Source: Aselliscus stoliczkanus (Eukaryota; Chordata; Mammalia; Chiroptera; Hipposideridae). From it: a stretch of DNA of 64,000 nucleotides. The number at the start of each line of letters is the position of its first letter. Positions within the stretch are counted from its first letter, which is position 1. Under the pieces are notes generated by a model, which saw only the letters and a list, made by a program, of their open reading frames with translations, was not told the origin of the DNA and did not search any database. The stretch covers positions 103,554,852 through 103,618,851 of the forward strand of contig CM066728.1 of assembly GCA_033961575.1 (NCBI GenBank), in the 5' to 3' direction. Positions 10,900 to 22,940 of this stretch are shown in pieces. The translations under genes and the position numbers were made by a program.

Positions 10900-11590
10900 T
10901 CTCTACCATTTTTTAATCAGATTTATTGAAATATAATCCACATATCATACATATCATTTAAAGTGCATAATTCACAGATATGTGTAAACATCACCACAGC
11001 CAATTTTGGAACATTTTTATCACCCTGAAAAGAAACCCCAGACCCATTAGCAGTCACCCTCAATCACCAATCTACTTTCAGTCTCCCTAGATTTGCCTGT
11101 TTGGAGCATTTCACATAAATGGAATCAAACGATATAAGGTCTTTGTAACTGGCATCTTTCACTATTCCCTTATATGGGCATACCACATTTTATTCGTCCA
11201 TTCATCAGTGGATGGACATCTGGATTGTTTCCACTTTTTGGCTCTTGTAATAATGCTCCTGTGAATCACTATGTACAAGTTTTTGTGTGCACATGTTTTC
11301 ATTTTTCTTGGATATACACTTGGGAGTCTAATTGTTGGGTCAGATGGAAATGCTCTGTTTAACATTTTGAGGAAGAGCCAGACTATTTTCCAAAGTGGAC
11401 ACCCCACTTTCCATCCCCACCATCAGTGCATGAGGAGTCTGCAGTTTCTCTGCATCCTCACCACCACTTTTTATATATTATCTGTCTTTTTTATTTCTGC
11501 CATCCTAGTGCCTGTGAAGTGGTATCACATTGTGGTTTTGCTTTTCATTTCCCTAATGCTGAGCACTTTTTACGTGCCCACCACTTTTTA
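10900..11590 (-). mobile_element. Old LINE-1 3' end
   Basis: The block reads antisense: an L1 3'UTR (ATCAGATTTATTGAAATATAATCCACATA), then TTAGATTTGCCTG and AAATGGAATCAAACGATATAAGG, then ORF2 C-terminal text such as TTATTCGTCCATTCATCAGTGG and TTTGGCTCTTGTAATAATGC. Many substitutions and no intact frame place it among older mammalian L1M-type copies. Confidence 0.9.
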
Positions 11591-12090
11591 AAAGCCTCAA
11601 AAACTTCCTCTGCCTCCTTCTTAGGGGAAGCTCTTCCCAGCACCAGTTTCCAAACCCCAGAGCCACTCTCATTTCCACGCACTAATGCCTCTTAACCCTG
11701 GTGTGAGAATATTTGAAGTCTCAGGTCTCAAAGCACAGTGTGTTGAAGACAGAAGCATGGGAGAAGACCACCTTCAGGGTGAGGAGACCCTAAGAATGTC
11801 CCCTGTGTGAAGTGAACCTTCAAAGCAGACACTGAGAGGCGATCTTAACTGGTCAGCTGGAAATAGCATTATCCATGTCTGGGAGGGATTCAGTCATAGA
11901 GCTCCCAGTGACAGGAGCCTCAGGATTCAGTTTTCTTATGTCCTAACCTCTTGCTAAAAAAAGTCACAGGGCAACTACTGCTCAGCATCTCACTGCACTG
12001 TTAAGCTTGCACATGTATAAAACAATCTCCTGGTAGTGAGTCAAATAGTATCAGAAAACACTTGTGCAAATCAGCAATAAAAATATACTC
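11591..12090. other. Unassigned non-coding stretch
   Basis: No gene or repeat was recognised with confidence. The last part ends at the SINE that starts near 12094. Confidence 0.4.
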
Positions 12091-12093
12091 AGA

Positions 12094-12330
12094 GGGTCGG
12101 CCGAGTGGCGCGTTGGTTAGGAGCTGGCTTGGGAGTGCCAGCTCTGAGCAGCAGGGCTGCCAATTCGGATCCCACATGAGGGCCAGTGGTGCTGCGCCCT
12201 CTGCAGCTAAGATGGTGAACAACAGCTCAACCTGGAGCTGGGCTGCCGTGAGTTCCCAGAAACAGCGTAGGCTGCAGTGGGTTGCCGTGAGCTATTGTGT
12301 GCTGGAGCGACACAATAATTTCATTAAGAC
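12094..12330 (+). mobile_element. tRNA-derived SINE, long form, diverged
   Basis: It starts GGTCGGCCGAGTGGCGCGTTGG, has an insertion in the head (CTCTGAGCAGCAGGGCTGCC), a B-box-like ATTCGGATCCCAC, and a body with AAGATGGTGAACAACAGC and CAACCTGGAGCTGGGCTGCC like the copies at 31133 and 51701. The common 3' tail of those copies is absent; the element fades out near 12330. A CTCF-like motif lies at 12191-12207. Confidence 0.88.
12191..12207 (-). promoter_or_regulatory. CTCF-like motif inside a SINE
   Basis: On the minus strand this reads GCTGCAGAGGGCGCAGC, close to the published CTCF core (AG-GGGCGC). Other copies of the SINE in the window have weaker versions of the same block (GTAGAGGGCAGTG). 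Binding is inferred from motif likeness only. Confidence 0.35.
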
Positions 12331-12549
12331 CTGTTCAAAAAAGAGAAAATCTGAGAGTGAGTGAAGAGGGAAAGGGCTGGATATTTGTTTTCTTTGCTGC
12401 TTTATATTTATTAAAAGAGCTCCTTTCTAGTTCATATGGATGAGAAAGCTTATAATGACTTTACCCAGAATATCTTTGTAATAGTCATTTTGCTCAAAAG
12501 CTTTTTGTCTTTAGTTAAATGTTCTCTGGGGTGACTACTTATGAAGGTT
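12331..12549. other. Unassigned spacer
   Basis: No feature recognised. Confidence 0.4.
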
Positions 12550-12741
12550 GTATTAGTCTGCTCTGGCTTCCAGAACAAAATACCACTGACTGGGCAGCTT
12601 AAACAACAGAAATGTGTTTTCTCACAGTTCTTGAGGCTGCATATCTGAGATCAAGTTGTCTGCAAGGTCCCTTTCTTCTGAGGTCTCTCTTCTTGGGTAG
12701 TACATGGCCATCTTCCTATGGTGACTTCACATGGCCTTCCC

Positions 12742-12743
<2 letters not shown>

Positions 12744-12790
<47 letters not shown>
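12744..12790 (+). repeat. (TG)n microsatellite
   Basis: An uninterrupted TG run of about 23 units inside the outer LTR. The open frames across it on both strands are artefacts. Confidence 0.98.
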
Positions 12791-12791
<1 letters not shown>

Positions 12792-12821
12792 TGAATCTTT
12801 TCTTCTTATAAGGACACCAGT

Positions 12822-13167
12822 TGCTAAGGTCTGAATGTGTGCCCCAAAATTCAAATGTTAAAATCTAACCCCAAGGTGATAGTATTAGGAGATGGGAACT
12901 TTGGGAGGTGATGAGGTCATGAGGGTGGAGCCCTCATAAATGGGATTGGTGTCCTTATAAAAGATACCCCACAAAGTCCACCATGTGAGGGCACAGAAAG
13001 AAGAAACGATCTATGAGCCAGTAAACGGACCCTTACCAGACACCGAATCTACCAGTGCCTTGATCTTGGACTTCTCAGCCTCCGGAACTGTAAGAAATAA
13101 ATGTCTGTCATTTATAAGCTATACAGCCTATGAAAATTTGTTATAATGGCCCAAATGGACTAAGTCA
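12822..13167 (+). mobile_element. MLT1/MST-type LTR nested in the opposite strand of another LTR
   Basis: It starts TGCTAAGGTCTGAATGTGTG with CCCCAAAATTCAAATG, has GTGATAGTATTAGGAGATGGG, GGTGATGAGGTCATGAGGG, TGGTGTCCTTATAAAAG, and ends with ATAAATGTCTGTCATTTATAAGC and GGCCCAAATGGACTAAGTCA. Length is about 346 bp, normal for a MaLR solo LTR. The flanking outer LTR resumes on both sides, so this is the later insertion. Confidence 0.88.
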
Positions 13168-13374
13168 TCTATCATATCAGATTAGGACCCCACCCACATG
13201 ACCTCTGTTTACCTTAATCACCTCTTTAAAGGCTTTATCTCCAAATACACTCACATTCTGAGGTACTGAGAGTTAGGACTTCACCATATGAATTCTGGAG
13301 GGACAAAATTCAACCCATAATAAGGGTCATACAATGAACTGATGGATTTGCATACTAATGCCATTAAGTTGCAC

Positions 13375-13545
13375 AAAATGTTGACATTTATATCATTAAA
13401 TTCTCTCAAAAACTTTATGATGTTGACATTATTGCTAATATTTCAATTAAAAAAAAAACAACAATAAGGGTTCAGAGGGGCTAAGAAAGTGTTGCAGTTT
13501 TATTTAGCAAACCAGAAACTTGTTTTTTAACCATATCAAAATAGC
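13375..13545 (+). repeat. Diverged MIR relic
   Basis: TTATATCATTAAATTCTCTCAAAAAC and AAGGGTTCAGAGGGGCTAAGAAAG lie in MIR sense order, separated by an A-run. Confidence 0.45.
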
Positions 13546-13594
13546 CCAAAAAAAAGGGCTTTGCATTTATTTTAAAATTTTAACCTTGTTTTTA

Positions 13595-13830
13595 TTACAT
13601 AGAAAAAAACTGGAAATAAGACTGAATATTCATCAGTAATAAAATAACTGGACATAAAATTAAATATATAAAATAATTGCATATATAATGGTCATTCATA
13701 CTACAAAATATTATACAGTAATTTTTTTAAAATGTTAGATATACAAGTATATGCATTGATCAAGTGGTAAGTCCATGATACATTAAATGAAAAAAATAGA
13801 GTAAGGTTGTTAGTTTAGAAACAAAACTGC
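13595..13830 (+). mobile_element. Very old LINE-1 / HAL1-like fragment
   Basis: The text resembles the end of L1 ORF2 and the 3' UTR in sense: GAATATTCATCAGTAATAAAATAACTGG, ATTCATACTACAAAATATTATACAGTAA, TACATTAAATGAAAAAAATAGAG. It is heavily diverged. Confidence 0.5.
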
Positions 13831-14724
13831 TTAATGTCCTACAGGGCAATGTATGATATTCTTTTTGTTACTGTTTTACCAGGCAGAAATTGAGGGTATT
13901 GTCAGTTTGCTACAAGTTAACCACTGCTCTTCCTGAGTGCAAACTATTCTAATCAATAGCAAACAGAAGTCAAACAAAGGTCTATATCCCTAAAAAGTTA
14001 AATATTTCCCAGGTGGACCTGTTGGACACCTTTCAGCACTACGCTGAAAAGACATAAAATGATTCCTTCTACCTATTTCTAATTTTTTAATAATTTTAAC
14101 AGCCTTCCTAGTTCTGTCAGATAACTATAAAACATTCTCTGAGATTCCCATAATATAAAACTAATATAGTAAAATTATCTCTATTCTCAGCTATACCAAT
14201 ATAGTTTACATATAAAATTGTTTACATAAAAAGTGTACATACCTCAGTAAAAAGTAAACAATGCCATAAAATAATCAGGATTTTAATGCTAAAAATACCA
14301 TACTGCTGAGTCTCCATGACTTTCACAAGCTCAATGAGGATTTATGCCAGGCATCCAATCTACTAGTATCATGCCCTCTTCTAAGAGATAAGAACGAAAA
14401 GAAATGCAATCCAACATGATTGCATTTGAGAGGAAATCAGGAAAAGTCATAGAGACCATTATATTGTAAACCCCACAATAGTTTACAAACTTGGAGAGAG
14501 TTCTGATGCCCTTTGAAGAATACTTTTTGCATCAGCTATGGGGTTTCTGTTGAGAGTTTCCAAAAATATCCTATGAATCAGTCAGGCAACTTTCAATTGA
14601 AAGTAGGAGAAAATCTTAAAGCAGTTTTAAAAAATCGGAGTATTTATCAGGCAGTAGACAAAGTCAGAGGTAGTATGGGATTCAGGTATGGTTTGATCAA
14701 GGTTCTTTCTGTGTGATTACTTCA
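13831..14724. other. Unassigned AT-rich stretch
   Basis: No gene or repeat was recognised. The plus-strand frame at 14513-14716 has no domain I recognise. Confidence 0.45.
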
Positions 14725-15090
14725 GCCCTCTCTCTGACTTAAGGCCGTCTGGTAGTGGCACTCTGCCCTGGCCCCTCCCTGGGATCTCCACATGCCTGCA
14801 TCAGTCAGGTTTTAGTTCCAGTGACATCTCCTCAAAGAATTCTTCCATGAACCCTCAATCTTAAGAAGCTTCTCCCTGCTCAGCACTACTCAATTAAAGT
14901 GTGTTATTTTTATCAAAGGATTTATCGTTATCTGAATTTGCCTTATTTAGTTATTTGTTTATTGAATGTAATCACCACTAGAATATCAGGTTGACAAGAG
15001 CAGAGCTGCTATGTCTTGTTCACCTCTTATCCCCAGAGCCTAGAACAGTGCCTGACATTCAGTAAGTGTTCACCAAGTATTTGCTGAGAT
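14725..15090 (+). mobile_element. LINE-2 3' end relic
   Basis: Typical L2 3'-end order: CCAGTGACATCTCCTCAAAG with CTTCCATGAACCC, TTTGTTTATTGAATG, AGAGCTGCTATGTCTTGTTCACC, CCCCAGAGCCTAGAACAGTGCC, then ATTCAGTAAGTGTTCACC. Confidence 0.88.
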
Positions 15091-16559
15091 CGTGAGTGAA
15101 GGAGCTATTACTTGTCTTTCTCCTGAAAGTTCCGACATCTCCTTCTCCAGAATTTCAAGGCAAAGCTTACATAGATTTGGGGAAGTAAAAAGTACACCTT
15201 CCTCCATATATGGTTGTGAAATGTCCCTGTACTGGAGACAATGGCACCTCCTTGCCAAAAAGTATCATTATACTGTATTTATGGTTTTTGATTGGGGTGC
15301 CACCTTAAAGAAATAGTAGCTGCAATAAATAAAGTCATTTGGTATTTCTATCTTTTTTTATAGACTGTTGAACTTTTCTAAGGTGTTCAATAGAAAAATG
15401 TTATTAACTCTATGGCTATTACTTTTTCTTATTATAAATCTCCCCTCATGTCAATTGTAACAGTTATATTTTGGCAACCAAGAGTGGCTATGTTCTGTCA
15501 TGGAAAGGCAAGCTTTCATTCACAGCAAGGTGAATACTGTCAAAATACCTTTTCTTAAAGATCTTTTTTTCTTGAATTTAATACTGAGCTCCACACTGTC
15601 AAATAAAAAGGCTTAATTCTCCTGAATCCTCCTTTTCAAGCTCCATAGTACTGAATAGCTATTAAAATCCAAATTTTGTTCTTCACCTTTGGCTTCTTGG
15701 ATTTTAAGGTATTTTTGTCCCTAAGATCAAGTACCAGTGGAAAAAGTTTTCCATGAATACAAAGGTAACATGTCTCATTCAATTATACTTTTTTTTTGTA
15801 TGGAGCAATGAAATAATCACATAATAAACAGATACATTTTTCTATCACTAGTCAGTGCAAATAAATCTCGTGCCCTTACTCTTCTCTTTATAAGCACCTT
15901 CTTTCATTGCACTATCTTTCTCTATAAATTCCCAGGAGGAAATGCCATTTAACAGAACTCGGTAAATAATGGAACTACAGGACATCAACTGCCAACAGGA
16001 ATGGGGTTGAGATCAACCAATTTTCCAATCTTCTTCTTTTTGCATAATTTATTATTTTCCATTCTTAATGTGATTCTTCATCCTGCTTTTTTTCATTGTT
16101 ATTCAAACCCATTGGCCACAAGGAACAGTTTCTCTCCTTAAGTCACCTCTTCAGATGTTTCAGCCCCATGTTTTGCCCTCACCATCCACCTGCATAACCG
16201 TTGCTGGTTTCCTCTTCTCTGTTTTTGGAAATCGCTGATCTCACAATGGCAAACTCTTCAAGCCCATTTTATGCAAACCTGCCCTTCCTGGCCCCATGTT
16301 CTCTCTCTCAATAGATGGCCTCACCTCTTCCTTTAACAAGAAACTTCAAGACTGTTCAAATCACAGCATCATCTACCCCTCCTGAACTCCTTCTCCCTTA
16401 TTTGTCACTTCTCATGTGCTGTCTTCTACTAACATGCATCTTTTCCAAATGTTTTGTCTCCACCTGAAATGTGTTTGTACTAAGTCATATTGTGTCTTCA
16501 GCAAACAGGTAGCAGCAGACAGAATGAAAAATTATTACTGAAGTGGAATTTCCTGGGTC
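15091..16559. other. Mostly unassigned stretch; possible old L2/L3 text near 16100-16480
   Basis: The pyrimidine-rich text with GTCACCTCTTCAGATGTTTC and TCATGTGCTGTCTTCTACTAAC near 16140-16450 is compatible with a very old LINE but not conclusive. The overlapping opposite frames at 15070-15316 have no recognisable domain. Confidence 0.35.
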
Positions 16560-16690
16560 GGCTGGGACCCACCTAATTGAAGTGCTGCCCCAGCCACTTA
16601 CTAGCTGTGAGGTCCGAAGGTGTCACTTGGCCTCTCTGAGCATCTAAATATCACTTACCTCATCTACTTTTGCCTAAAGTGGCTACTTCA
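16560..16690 (-). repeat. MIR SINE relic
   Basis: Antisense MIR words: AGCCACTTACTAGCTGTGAGG, TCACTTGGCCTCTCTGAGC and CTTACCTCATCTACTTT. Confidence 0.75.
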
Positions 16691-17169
16691 CAAGCAAAAA
16701 ACGAGTTTTTAAAATAAGACCAACTAGAAATGTATATCTGCTCACAAATACACTTACTTTCATAAAATGCTAAAGTTTTTTTTGATAAAAGAGACAGTGC
16801 TTCCATTTTCTCTCTTCTCTGACCGTATCAATATACTTTAAAAAAAAAAATTAGTGGTTTCCCTCAAGCTTGCGGTGAACATTTACAACTAATCTAAACT
16901 TACATTCAAATAACCTGAACCACCTCACAAGTATATGCCTTATAACAGTATTCTCATTTCTTTCCTCTCATCCCTTACAACATCGCTGTCATTCATTTCA
17001 TCTCTTCACAAGATATAATCAACCAATACCTTGTTGCTAATACTATTTTCTATCAGATCAATTATGAATCAGAAAAAGAAAAGAAAATAGTCTATCTTCA
17101 CTTATTCCTTCCTTTCTTTATGTCCAAGTTTCTGACCTTACTCATTTCCCTTCTCTCAGAAGACGCCCC

Positions 17170-17450
17170 CCCCCACCAAGGTGGCAAAGATGTGAGCGCC
17201 AGGATCTCTCATTCACTGCTAGTGGAAGTACAAAATGGTACAGCGAGGTACAGTTTGGGCAGTTTCTTACAAAACTAACCATAAGCTCACCATACAGCAC
17301 AGCAGCCATGTTCCTTGATATTTCCCTAAATGAGTTGAAAACGTGCCCACACAAAACCTGCATACAGGTGTCTAAAGGAGCCTTATTCATAACTGCTAAA
17401 TACTGGAAGCAATCAAGATGTCTTCAGAAGGCAAATGAATGACAAATACA
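17170..17450 (+). mobile_element. Old LINE-1 ORF2 C-terminal fragment
   Basis: L1 ORF2 sense text can be followed: AATGGTACAGCGAGGTACAGTTTGG, TTTCTTACAAAACTAACC, TAAATGAGTTGAAAACGTG, CAAAACCTGCATACAGGTG, GAAGCAATCAAGATGTC. It is diverged, with no frame intact. Confidence 0.85.
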
Positions 17451-18574
17451 CTTAATGTTAATGCTTCATTTTAATGCTGTTAGCAATAAGTACATGAAAG
17501 ATCACTTTTGCAGCAATATTTAACCAATCATGAAAAGCTGTAAAAACTGTAATTGCAAACACACAGCTCAGTTAAAAGCAAAAAAAACACATATTATTTC
17601 ACATTACTTTAAGCTGGTGTCAACAACGCATTAAAAGGTGAAACTCAGGTACTAGAAGAGATTTGGTAAAGCCTTTCGATATTTTCAGATCTGTTTTAGG
17701 TTAAAAAGATAGAACAAATGTAAAATATATCCTACCAAATAAACCTTCAAATTTAGTACCTCAAAAGACCTATTAAAAACTGATTGAGAAACTGAAGTTC
17801 TCTATTTAAAGATGGCCAATAGAATAAATGTGCAATACTTAATCATTTTAGTGCTGGTCTTCTGCGAAAACATGTCAATTTGTGACATAGCTAATGGAAA
17901 AATAGCTGATGACAGAAAAGGAAAAACAAAAGATTAGTGTGTATTTTAGTGGATATAGGGTAAACCGGAAAAACTGAATAAAAAGCAAGTGTAGCAAAAT
18001 CAATAAAGACAAAACTGCTGGAGTGGTAGTTGTCAGACTTCAGGCCATTAAGGACAAAAAAATGCACCCATGTTCATTTCATCGTTCCCTAATAATAAAG
18101 TGCTTGCCTCTTGGTTTTCTCATTGTGGTCGATGAAGTGGTAGAAACAGGCAATGTGGCAGAACAAACAAGATAACAAAAAATGGGTGCTTAGAGACGTC
18201 TTCAGTGAATTGGGAAGTAACTTTGAAAACTACTCTGGAAGACAGGAAATGGAATGAGAAATATCAACTGACTCACAGAAGGCAAGGAAGCAGAAGCCAA
18301 GAATATATATGTAAAGGAGGCTACAGGAAAAGGGGAAAGGAGGTGATTTAATACTCTAGTCTTGGGGGGCAAGAGTGATGGAGGCCAAGAGTGAAAAAGG
18401 CATAAATCATGGAGGTTCATTGACAGGGAGCAGTCGTTTCCTATCTTCCCTTCCTACCTCCAGCCTAGAGGGGAACTGAAGGATGGAGACCTCCAGAAGA
18501 TAGAATCCAAGGAAAGGGGATATTCCTGACATTTGAAACATTTGGTACTGTCAGTAGCAATTGTCATTCTTTAC
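17451..18574. other. Unassigned stretch
   Basis: No clear repeat or gene. The minus frame 18202-18420 is proline/serine-rich text read from a purine-rich plus strand and is not convincing. Confidence 0.4.
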
Positions 18575-19108
18575 AGTTCCGAGATGTGACTCATTTTACC
18601 TACTGGGAGGCCTTATATAAAAAGGTTTGAGAAATCCTTGAGAGACCTTTGAGAAAGACTATTATAACACCCTCCGGTGGGCCCATCACCAAGGGAACCT
18701 CTGGAATGTTAGTCATCCCCCTTCTTTACTCACCTGTTCCCAGGTGATGGACTCATGAACATAATAGTTACGATGGAGGGCACCGTGGACTTCGCATAGC
18801 CCTGATAATAATGAGAGTTTCCTCTCAAAGGCCAACCTGACTAAACGATTGCAAGTTCCTGGTATTCCAGCAACAGTGACCTACTCAGGCCTGAGATCTG
18901 AGACCACACCTCAAGCGTGCAAGTCCTTGTGGCCAGGTCAAATACGTAACAAACCCTGTTTCTGCCACGGAGAGAACCACTGGACAGACAGCAAAACTCC
19001 CACCTCTGAAATTCACCCCCACATTCACTTGTCGTCTTTCCACAGGCTTCTCCCAGCCAATGACTGAGCATGGTAGGGACATTTTAACCATATGCATGCA
19101 TTGTCCTA
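18575..19108 (+). repeat. Unassigned interspersed repeat, copy A
   Basis: This region is clearly related to 25815-26230 in the same orientation. Shared blocks include TGACTCATTTTACC, TCAAAGGCC, AAGTTCC with ATATTCCAG/GTATTCCAG, and a GGCCAGGTCAAATA/GGCAGGTCAAGCAAATA block, in the same order with similar spacing. An A-run (19110-19128) follows copy A. It may be an internal part of an old ERVL-type element, but the family is not established. The two opposite overlapping frames (18841-19097) cannot both be genes and neither has a recognised domain. Confidence 0.6.
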
Positions 19109-19129
19109 AAAAAAAAAAAAAAAAAAAGC
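19109..19129 (+). repeat. A-run
   Basis: About 19 consecutive A residues after copy A of the unassigned repeat. It could be the tail of a retroposed sequence. Confidence 0.7.
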
Positions 19130-22100
19130 TGTAAAATGTAATATAAAAAGTTTAGTGTAAAGAAAATTAAAATTAAAGTTGAGAGTTAGATAAGGAAGTT
19201 AGCAATGATCTCATGGGAACTAAGAGTTAAGACTATGAGTTCATTTTAATCTGATTAAAATTATCAGTGTAAAATAAAAGACCAAAAACATCAACTTCCT
19301 TCTGTAAAAACTCCTCTGAGAGTGCTTTCTTGAGGCAGTAGAATAGATCTGCCTCATGAATCAGAAATTATTCCAGTCTGCACATTATTCAACAGTAGTG
19401 TCTCAAAGATGGACTTTTATCAAATGTCCACCAAGAGCAGCCTGAAATCATTACTCTGCACCTCTCTGGCAGTATATGTCTCCAGAGATCATTCTGACAA
19501 AATTCCTATAAGAATGTGGAGGGGAAATACTATTTATATTTACATATTTCTTTAAGTCTGAGTTATTGAAATATCATGACAGCAAGAAACAGCAGAAAAA
19601 TTGCCTATATGGCAAATCTAACGTATTATTTCATTGCTCTTCAATTCAGCCCAATTTTCTGCAATTGACAAGTTCAATACAATAATATTTTTTAAATAAA
19701 CTAACTGCCTAATGAAACAGGGTTTCAGGCAGGAAACATTTATGTCCATATTTGTATTTTTTTCCCCCGACAGTAAGTATTTTAAAATGTTATATTTTAA
19801 ATCATAGAAACACACACTATTTGGATGTGACAATCACACATGAATTTTTAAGATTAAACACAAAACTTTCAAAAAGTGTCCCACTTGCAGTCTAAACAGT
19901 GTGCCACTTCCACTTTCCGGATTTCCCAAGGTTCAAGTTCATGTCCTTGCCATTAGGTATATTTCAGTGAAAAATTGTAAGAATCAGGTATTTATGGACT
20001 GTGTCTTGATTTTGTAAGCAATGAGGAGCCATTTAAAGTTCAAAGTGGAAGAATTATATCAATCTATGAGGAGAGTCAAATGGTGAAGACAAATACTGGA
20101 ACTGCCATGATTTTGGTTTAATATGAAGATTCCTTGCATAATGGAAAGTTTAGTGGAGATAAAGGAATAAATGAATCCTCTATTAAAATTTCTAATTATC
20201 TTATTTTTACTTGACGCTCACTAAGCTAGTACCACAGTCTCTTACAAGCTCTTATCAAACTCAACTCCACCCATCAATACTTTTCTACTACCCTCTCTTT
20301 AAAACTCTTATTCTTCAATGTCACTACAAAAAAAGTATCAGAGTTATGAAAAGTGAACATAGGACTCAGTTGTTTCAAACATTCTGTTTCTTACTTTTGT
20401 CTATATGTTGCAGAGTGTTAGCAATGATTGAAGGATCTAAAAATTATGGCTTTGAAATTTTGAATTGTTTCTATGGAGCATATTATTTCAATCTTCCCCA
20501 TGAATTTCCAGGCACTGTTAAAAGTGATTTGCCCTAATGAGGTGTCAAAAACTAAACAAGTAAGTTGCTTACACTTCTCTATGACCCCTTTTTATTTTCT
20601 ATTTCCCGTTTCGGAAAAAAAAAAAAGAGCATAATAATTTTATCTTTGGAATGAACACAAAGAACCTTTATCAGATTCTTCCTGTCCTGTATTCTCTCAC
20701 ACTTCCTTCTACACTTTGTGAAATGTACCATTGAGAACATTAAATGGATGATAGCTAGATTGGATAGGTAGCTAGACAGAGATGGAGAGAAAGACAGAGA
20801 GAGATAATGTATACATACATACCGGGAAAGAAGATAAAATGTGGGTAAATAAGCATGCTCACTTGACTTAGGGTAAAATATAATAAAAATATTTGAATTG
20901 TCAATCCTCTGTCTATTTAGTATGGAACAATTCTTTAGGTTGTCTGGGAATTCAGCTGTCCAGGAGATTGGCTACCAACCACTGTGGCTATGTAGATTTA
21001 AAACTAAATTAATTAAATCATATTAAAATTAAAGCTCAGTTCCTCACTTACACAAGCTGCACTTCAAATGCTCAGTGTTCCTATGTGTCTAGAGGTGACT
21101 GAATGTGACAGTAGAGATACAGGACATCTTTATCATTGACGTTCTTTTAGACAGCTGTTGTCTTGCAATTTTTTCACACACACATTCTTCTATCATTAAC
21201 AAAAAGGTTTAATTTGACATTCATGGGCTGAAATGTTCTTTTCTCAGATGGAAAATCGCTTGTTTCAAACTCATGTGGAACTCAAAAGATGTTCTACAGA
21301 TCAATTATGAATCACCAGGAGAGTAGATTACAGGAAGCAGAGCTCAAGATCTCTGGGTTTTAAGTTCAAGTTTCCATTCTATCGTCATTGACTTTCAAGG
21401 TGGAAATAGACCTTTGAGGTCATCTGAGCCAATCCTCCTTTCTGTGTTTGCCATTGTGTCTTCAAGAACTCTACCAAAATGCAATCTAGCCCGTGCTTGA
21501 AAACTTTCAGTGAAACTTAGCCCTGCCTCTAGGATAAACCAAACCCAAAGAAAATGTCCAACTAAGGGGCTGTTAAATAAACAATAACTATTAATAGAAT
21601 CATAGGTCTCAATTGTTCATGGCTTTGCTGCTGGTGATTTAGTTAAATTGCCACCCTGCTAAAGGAAGTGAGACTCTTTCTTTAGTGACTTATTTAAAAG
21701 GAAATTAATAGCTTCTGGACAAAATGTCATTTGGCAGTCCTTTAAAAACAACATAGCTGCTTTTCATAAAGCATTTTTATTTTGACAAAGTACTTGCGCA
21801 TTCAACAAAATGCTTTTATAGTTTTTTAATTCTTCCCCTAGCCCGTGGTCAAGACCTACTCTAGACTCTCAAACCTAACCACAGCCACTTTTTACACTGA
21901 ACTTAAGCATATACTGTTTGTGCAGATACAGCAAAAGTCTTTCTTTCTCCTGGGTCTATTCCTGGATGGAATATACCTATGATGAATAATGGGGGCTGCA
22001 CTCAACTTGCTTATGATACCCTCATAAGCCAGAGAACCAATAAAGTGTTCATGCATGGGAGCCAAACAGAGTGTGAGATGTTATAAAAGGGGTAAGTCAT

Positions 22101-22329
22101 TTTGTCCTTTTATTTTAGAAAGTCCCAGCCATTATAAAGATGCTATCAGGTCTTCCTAATGGAATTGTCATGGTTTAGTTATTTCACACCAATAAATCTG
22201 CCTTCACCTTGGCGTAGCAGTCTAGAAAATTTCTGGTTAAGAGAAAAATGGAACTAAGCCTACTCTGCCGTTCATAGATCATAATTAGTATTTGAAGGCC
22301 TATAAATAAAATCCACAGAGTTTCTTCAA
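19130..22329. other. Unassigned AT-rich stretch
   Basis: About 3.2 kb with no gene. Text near 19995-20105 (AATGAGGAGCCATTTAAAG, GAAGAATTATATCAATC) looks like the old repeat seen at 55996-56790. Text near 21370-21520 (GACCTTTGAGGTCATCTGAGCCAATCC) resembles an old LINE/CR1-type relic. Neither is firm. A degenerate GATA/GAGA patch lies at 20745-20805. Confidence 0.35.
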
Positions 22330-22940
22330 ACAGCAGTAAATTTATTTAAAAATATAATCTGTTCTCCACAAGGTTGCTGTGATGATCCTTTTAAATCACA
22401 TATCAGATTATGTCACTCCTCAACTCAAACCCAACCACTCAAACTCCTTCCCTTTCCATGGCTTAGGGGTTCTGCATGGTCTGGTTCCAGACTATGTCTC
22501 CAGTTGGACCCCTTGCCTCCTCGCCTCTTCCTCTCTGCACCTGACTCCTTGCTGGCCCCATTGTTGTGCCTCACATGTGCCAAGCATGCTCCTGACTCAA
22601 CATTTTGTACTTGCTGGTCCTCTGTCTAGAATGCTTCCCCCCAGATAGCCACAGGGTTTCCCTCCTCGTTTCAATCAAGGCTCAGATCAACTGTCACTTC
22701 TCCAGAGAAGCCTGCTATGGCCACACTATGAAAAATGGCATCTCTCTTCTATCACTTTCTTGCTCCTTACCTTGCTTTCCACATGGGACTTATCCACATC
22801 TTCAATTGTTATTGTTTTTCTTTTTTTAATATAAATTCTGTGGGTAGAGTCTTTGTCATTGCTATATGCTGGTAGCCAGATCCAAGCCTAGCACATAGTA
22901 GGTGTTCAATGAGTATGTTTCAATAAATGCACAAATGAAC
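22330..22940 (+). mobile_element. LINE-2 3' end relic, about 600 bp
   Basis: L2 order is clear: TGATGATCCTTTTAAATCAC, GATTATGTCACTCCTCAACTC, CTCCTTCCCTTTCCATGGC, AATGCTTCCCCCCAGATAGCC, TCTCCAGAGAAGCCTGCTATGG, CTAGCACATAGTAGGTGTTCAATG. The frames 22379-22648 and 22605-22829 are parts of it. Confidence 0.92.

Larger units (their letters stand above)
12550..13324 (-). mobile_element. MLT1-type LTR (outer), split by a second LTR
   Basis: The left part (12550-12821) reads TGTATTAGTCTGCTCTGGCTTCC, AACAAAATACCACTGACTGGGC and ATAAGGACACCAG. The right part (13168-13324) reads CATATCAGATTAGGACCCCACC, CTCCAAATACACTCACATTC and GGGACAAAATTCAACCCATAA. Together they give an antisense MLT1-type LTR. A (TG)n tract has grown inside it at 12744-12790, and another LTR interrupts it at 12822-13167. 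Confidence 0.88.

Noticed and set aside
12612..12854. Open frames with Cys-Val and His-Thr runs
   Set aside because: They are translations of the (TG)n microsatellite; the same applies to frames at 32255-32636, 33398-33641 and 45049-45515.
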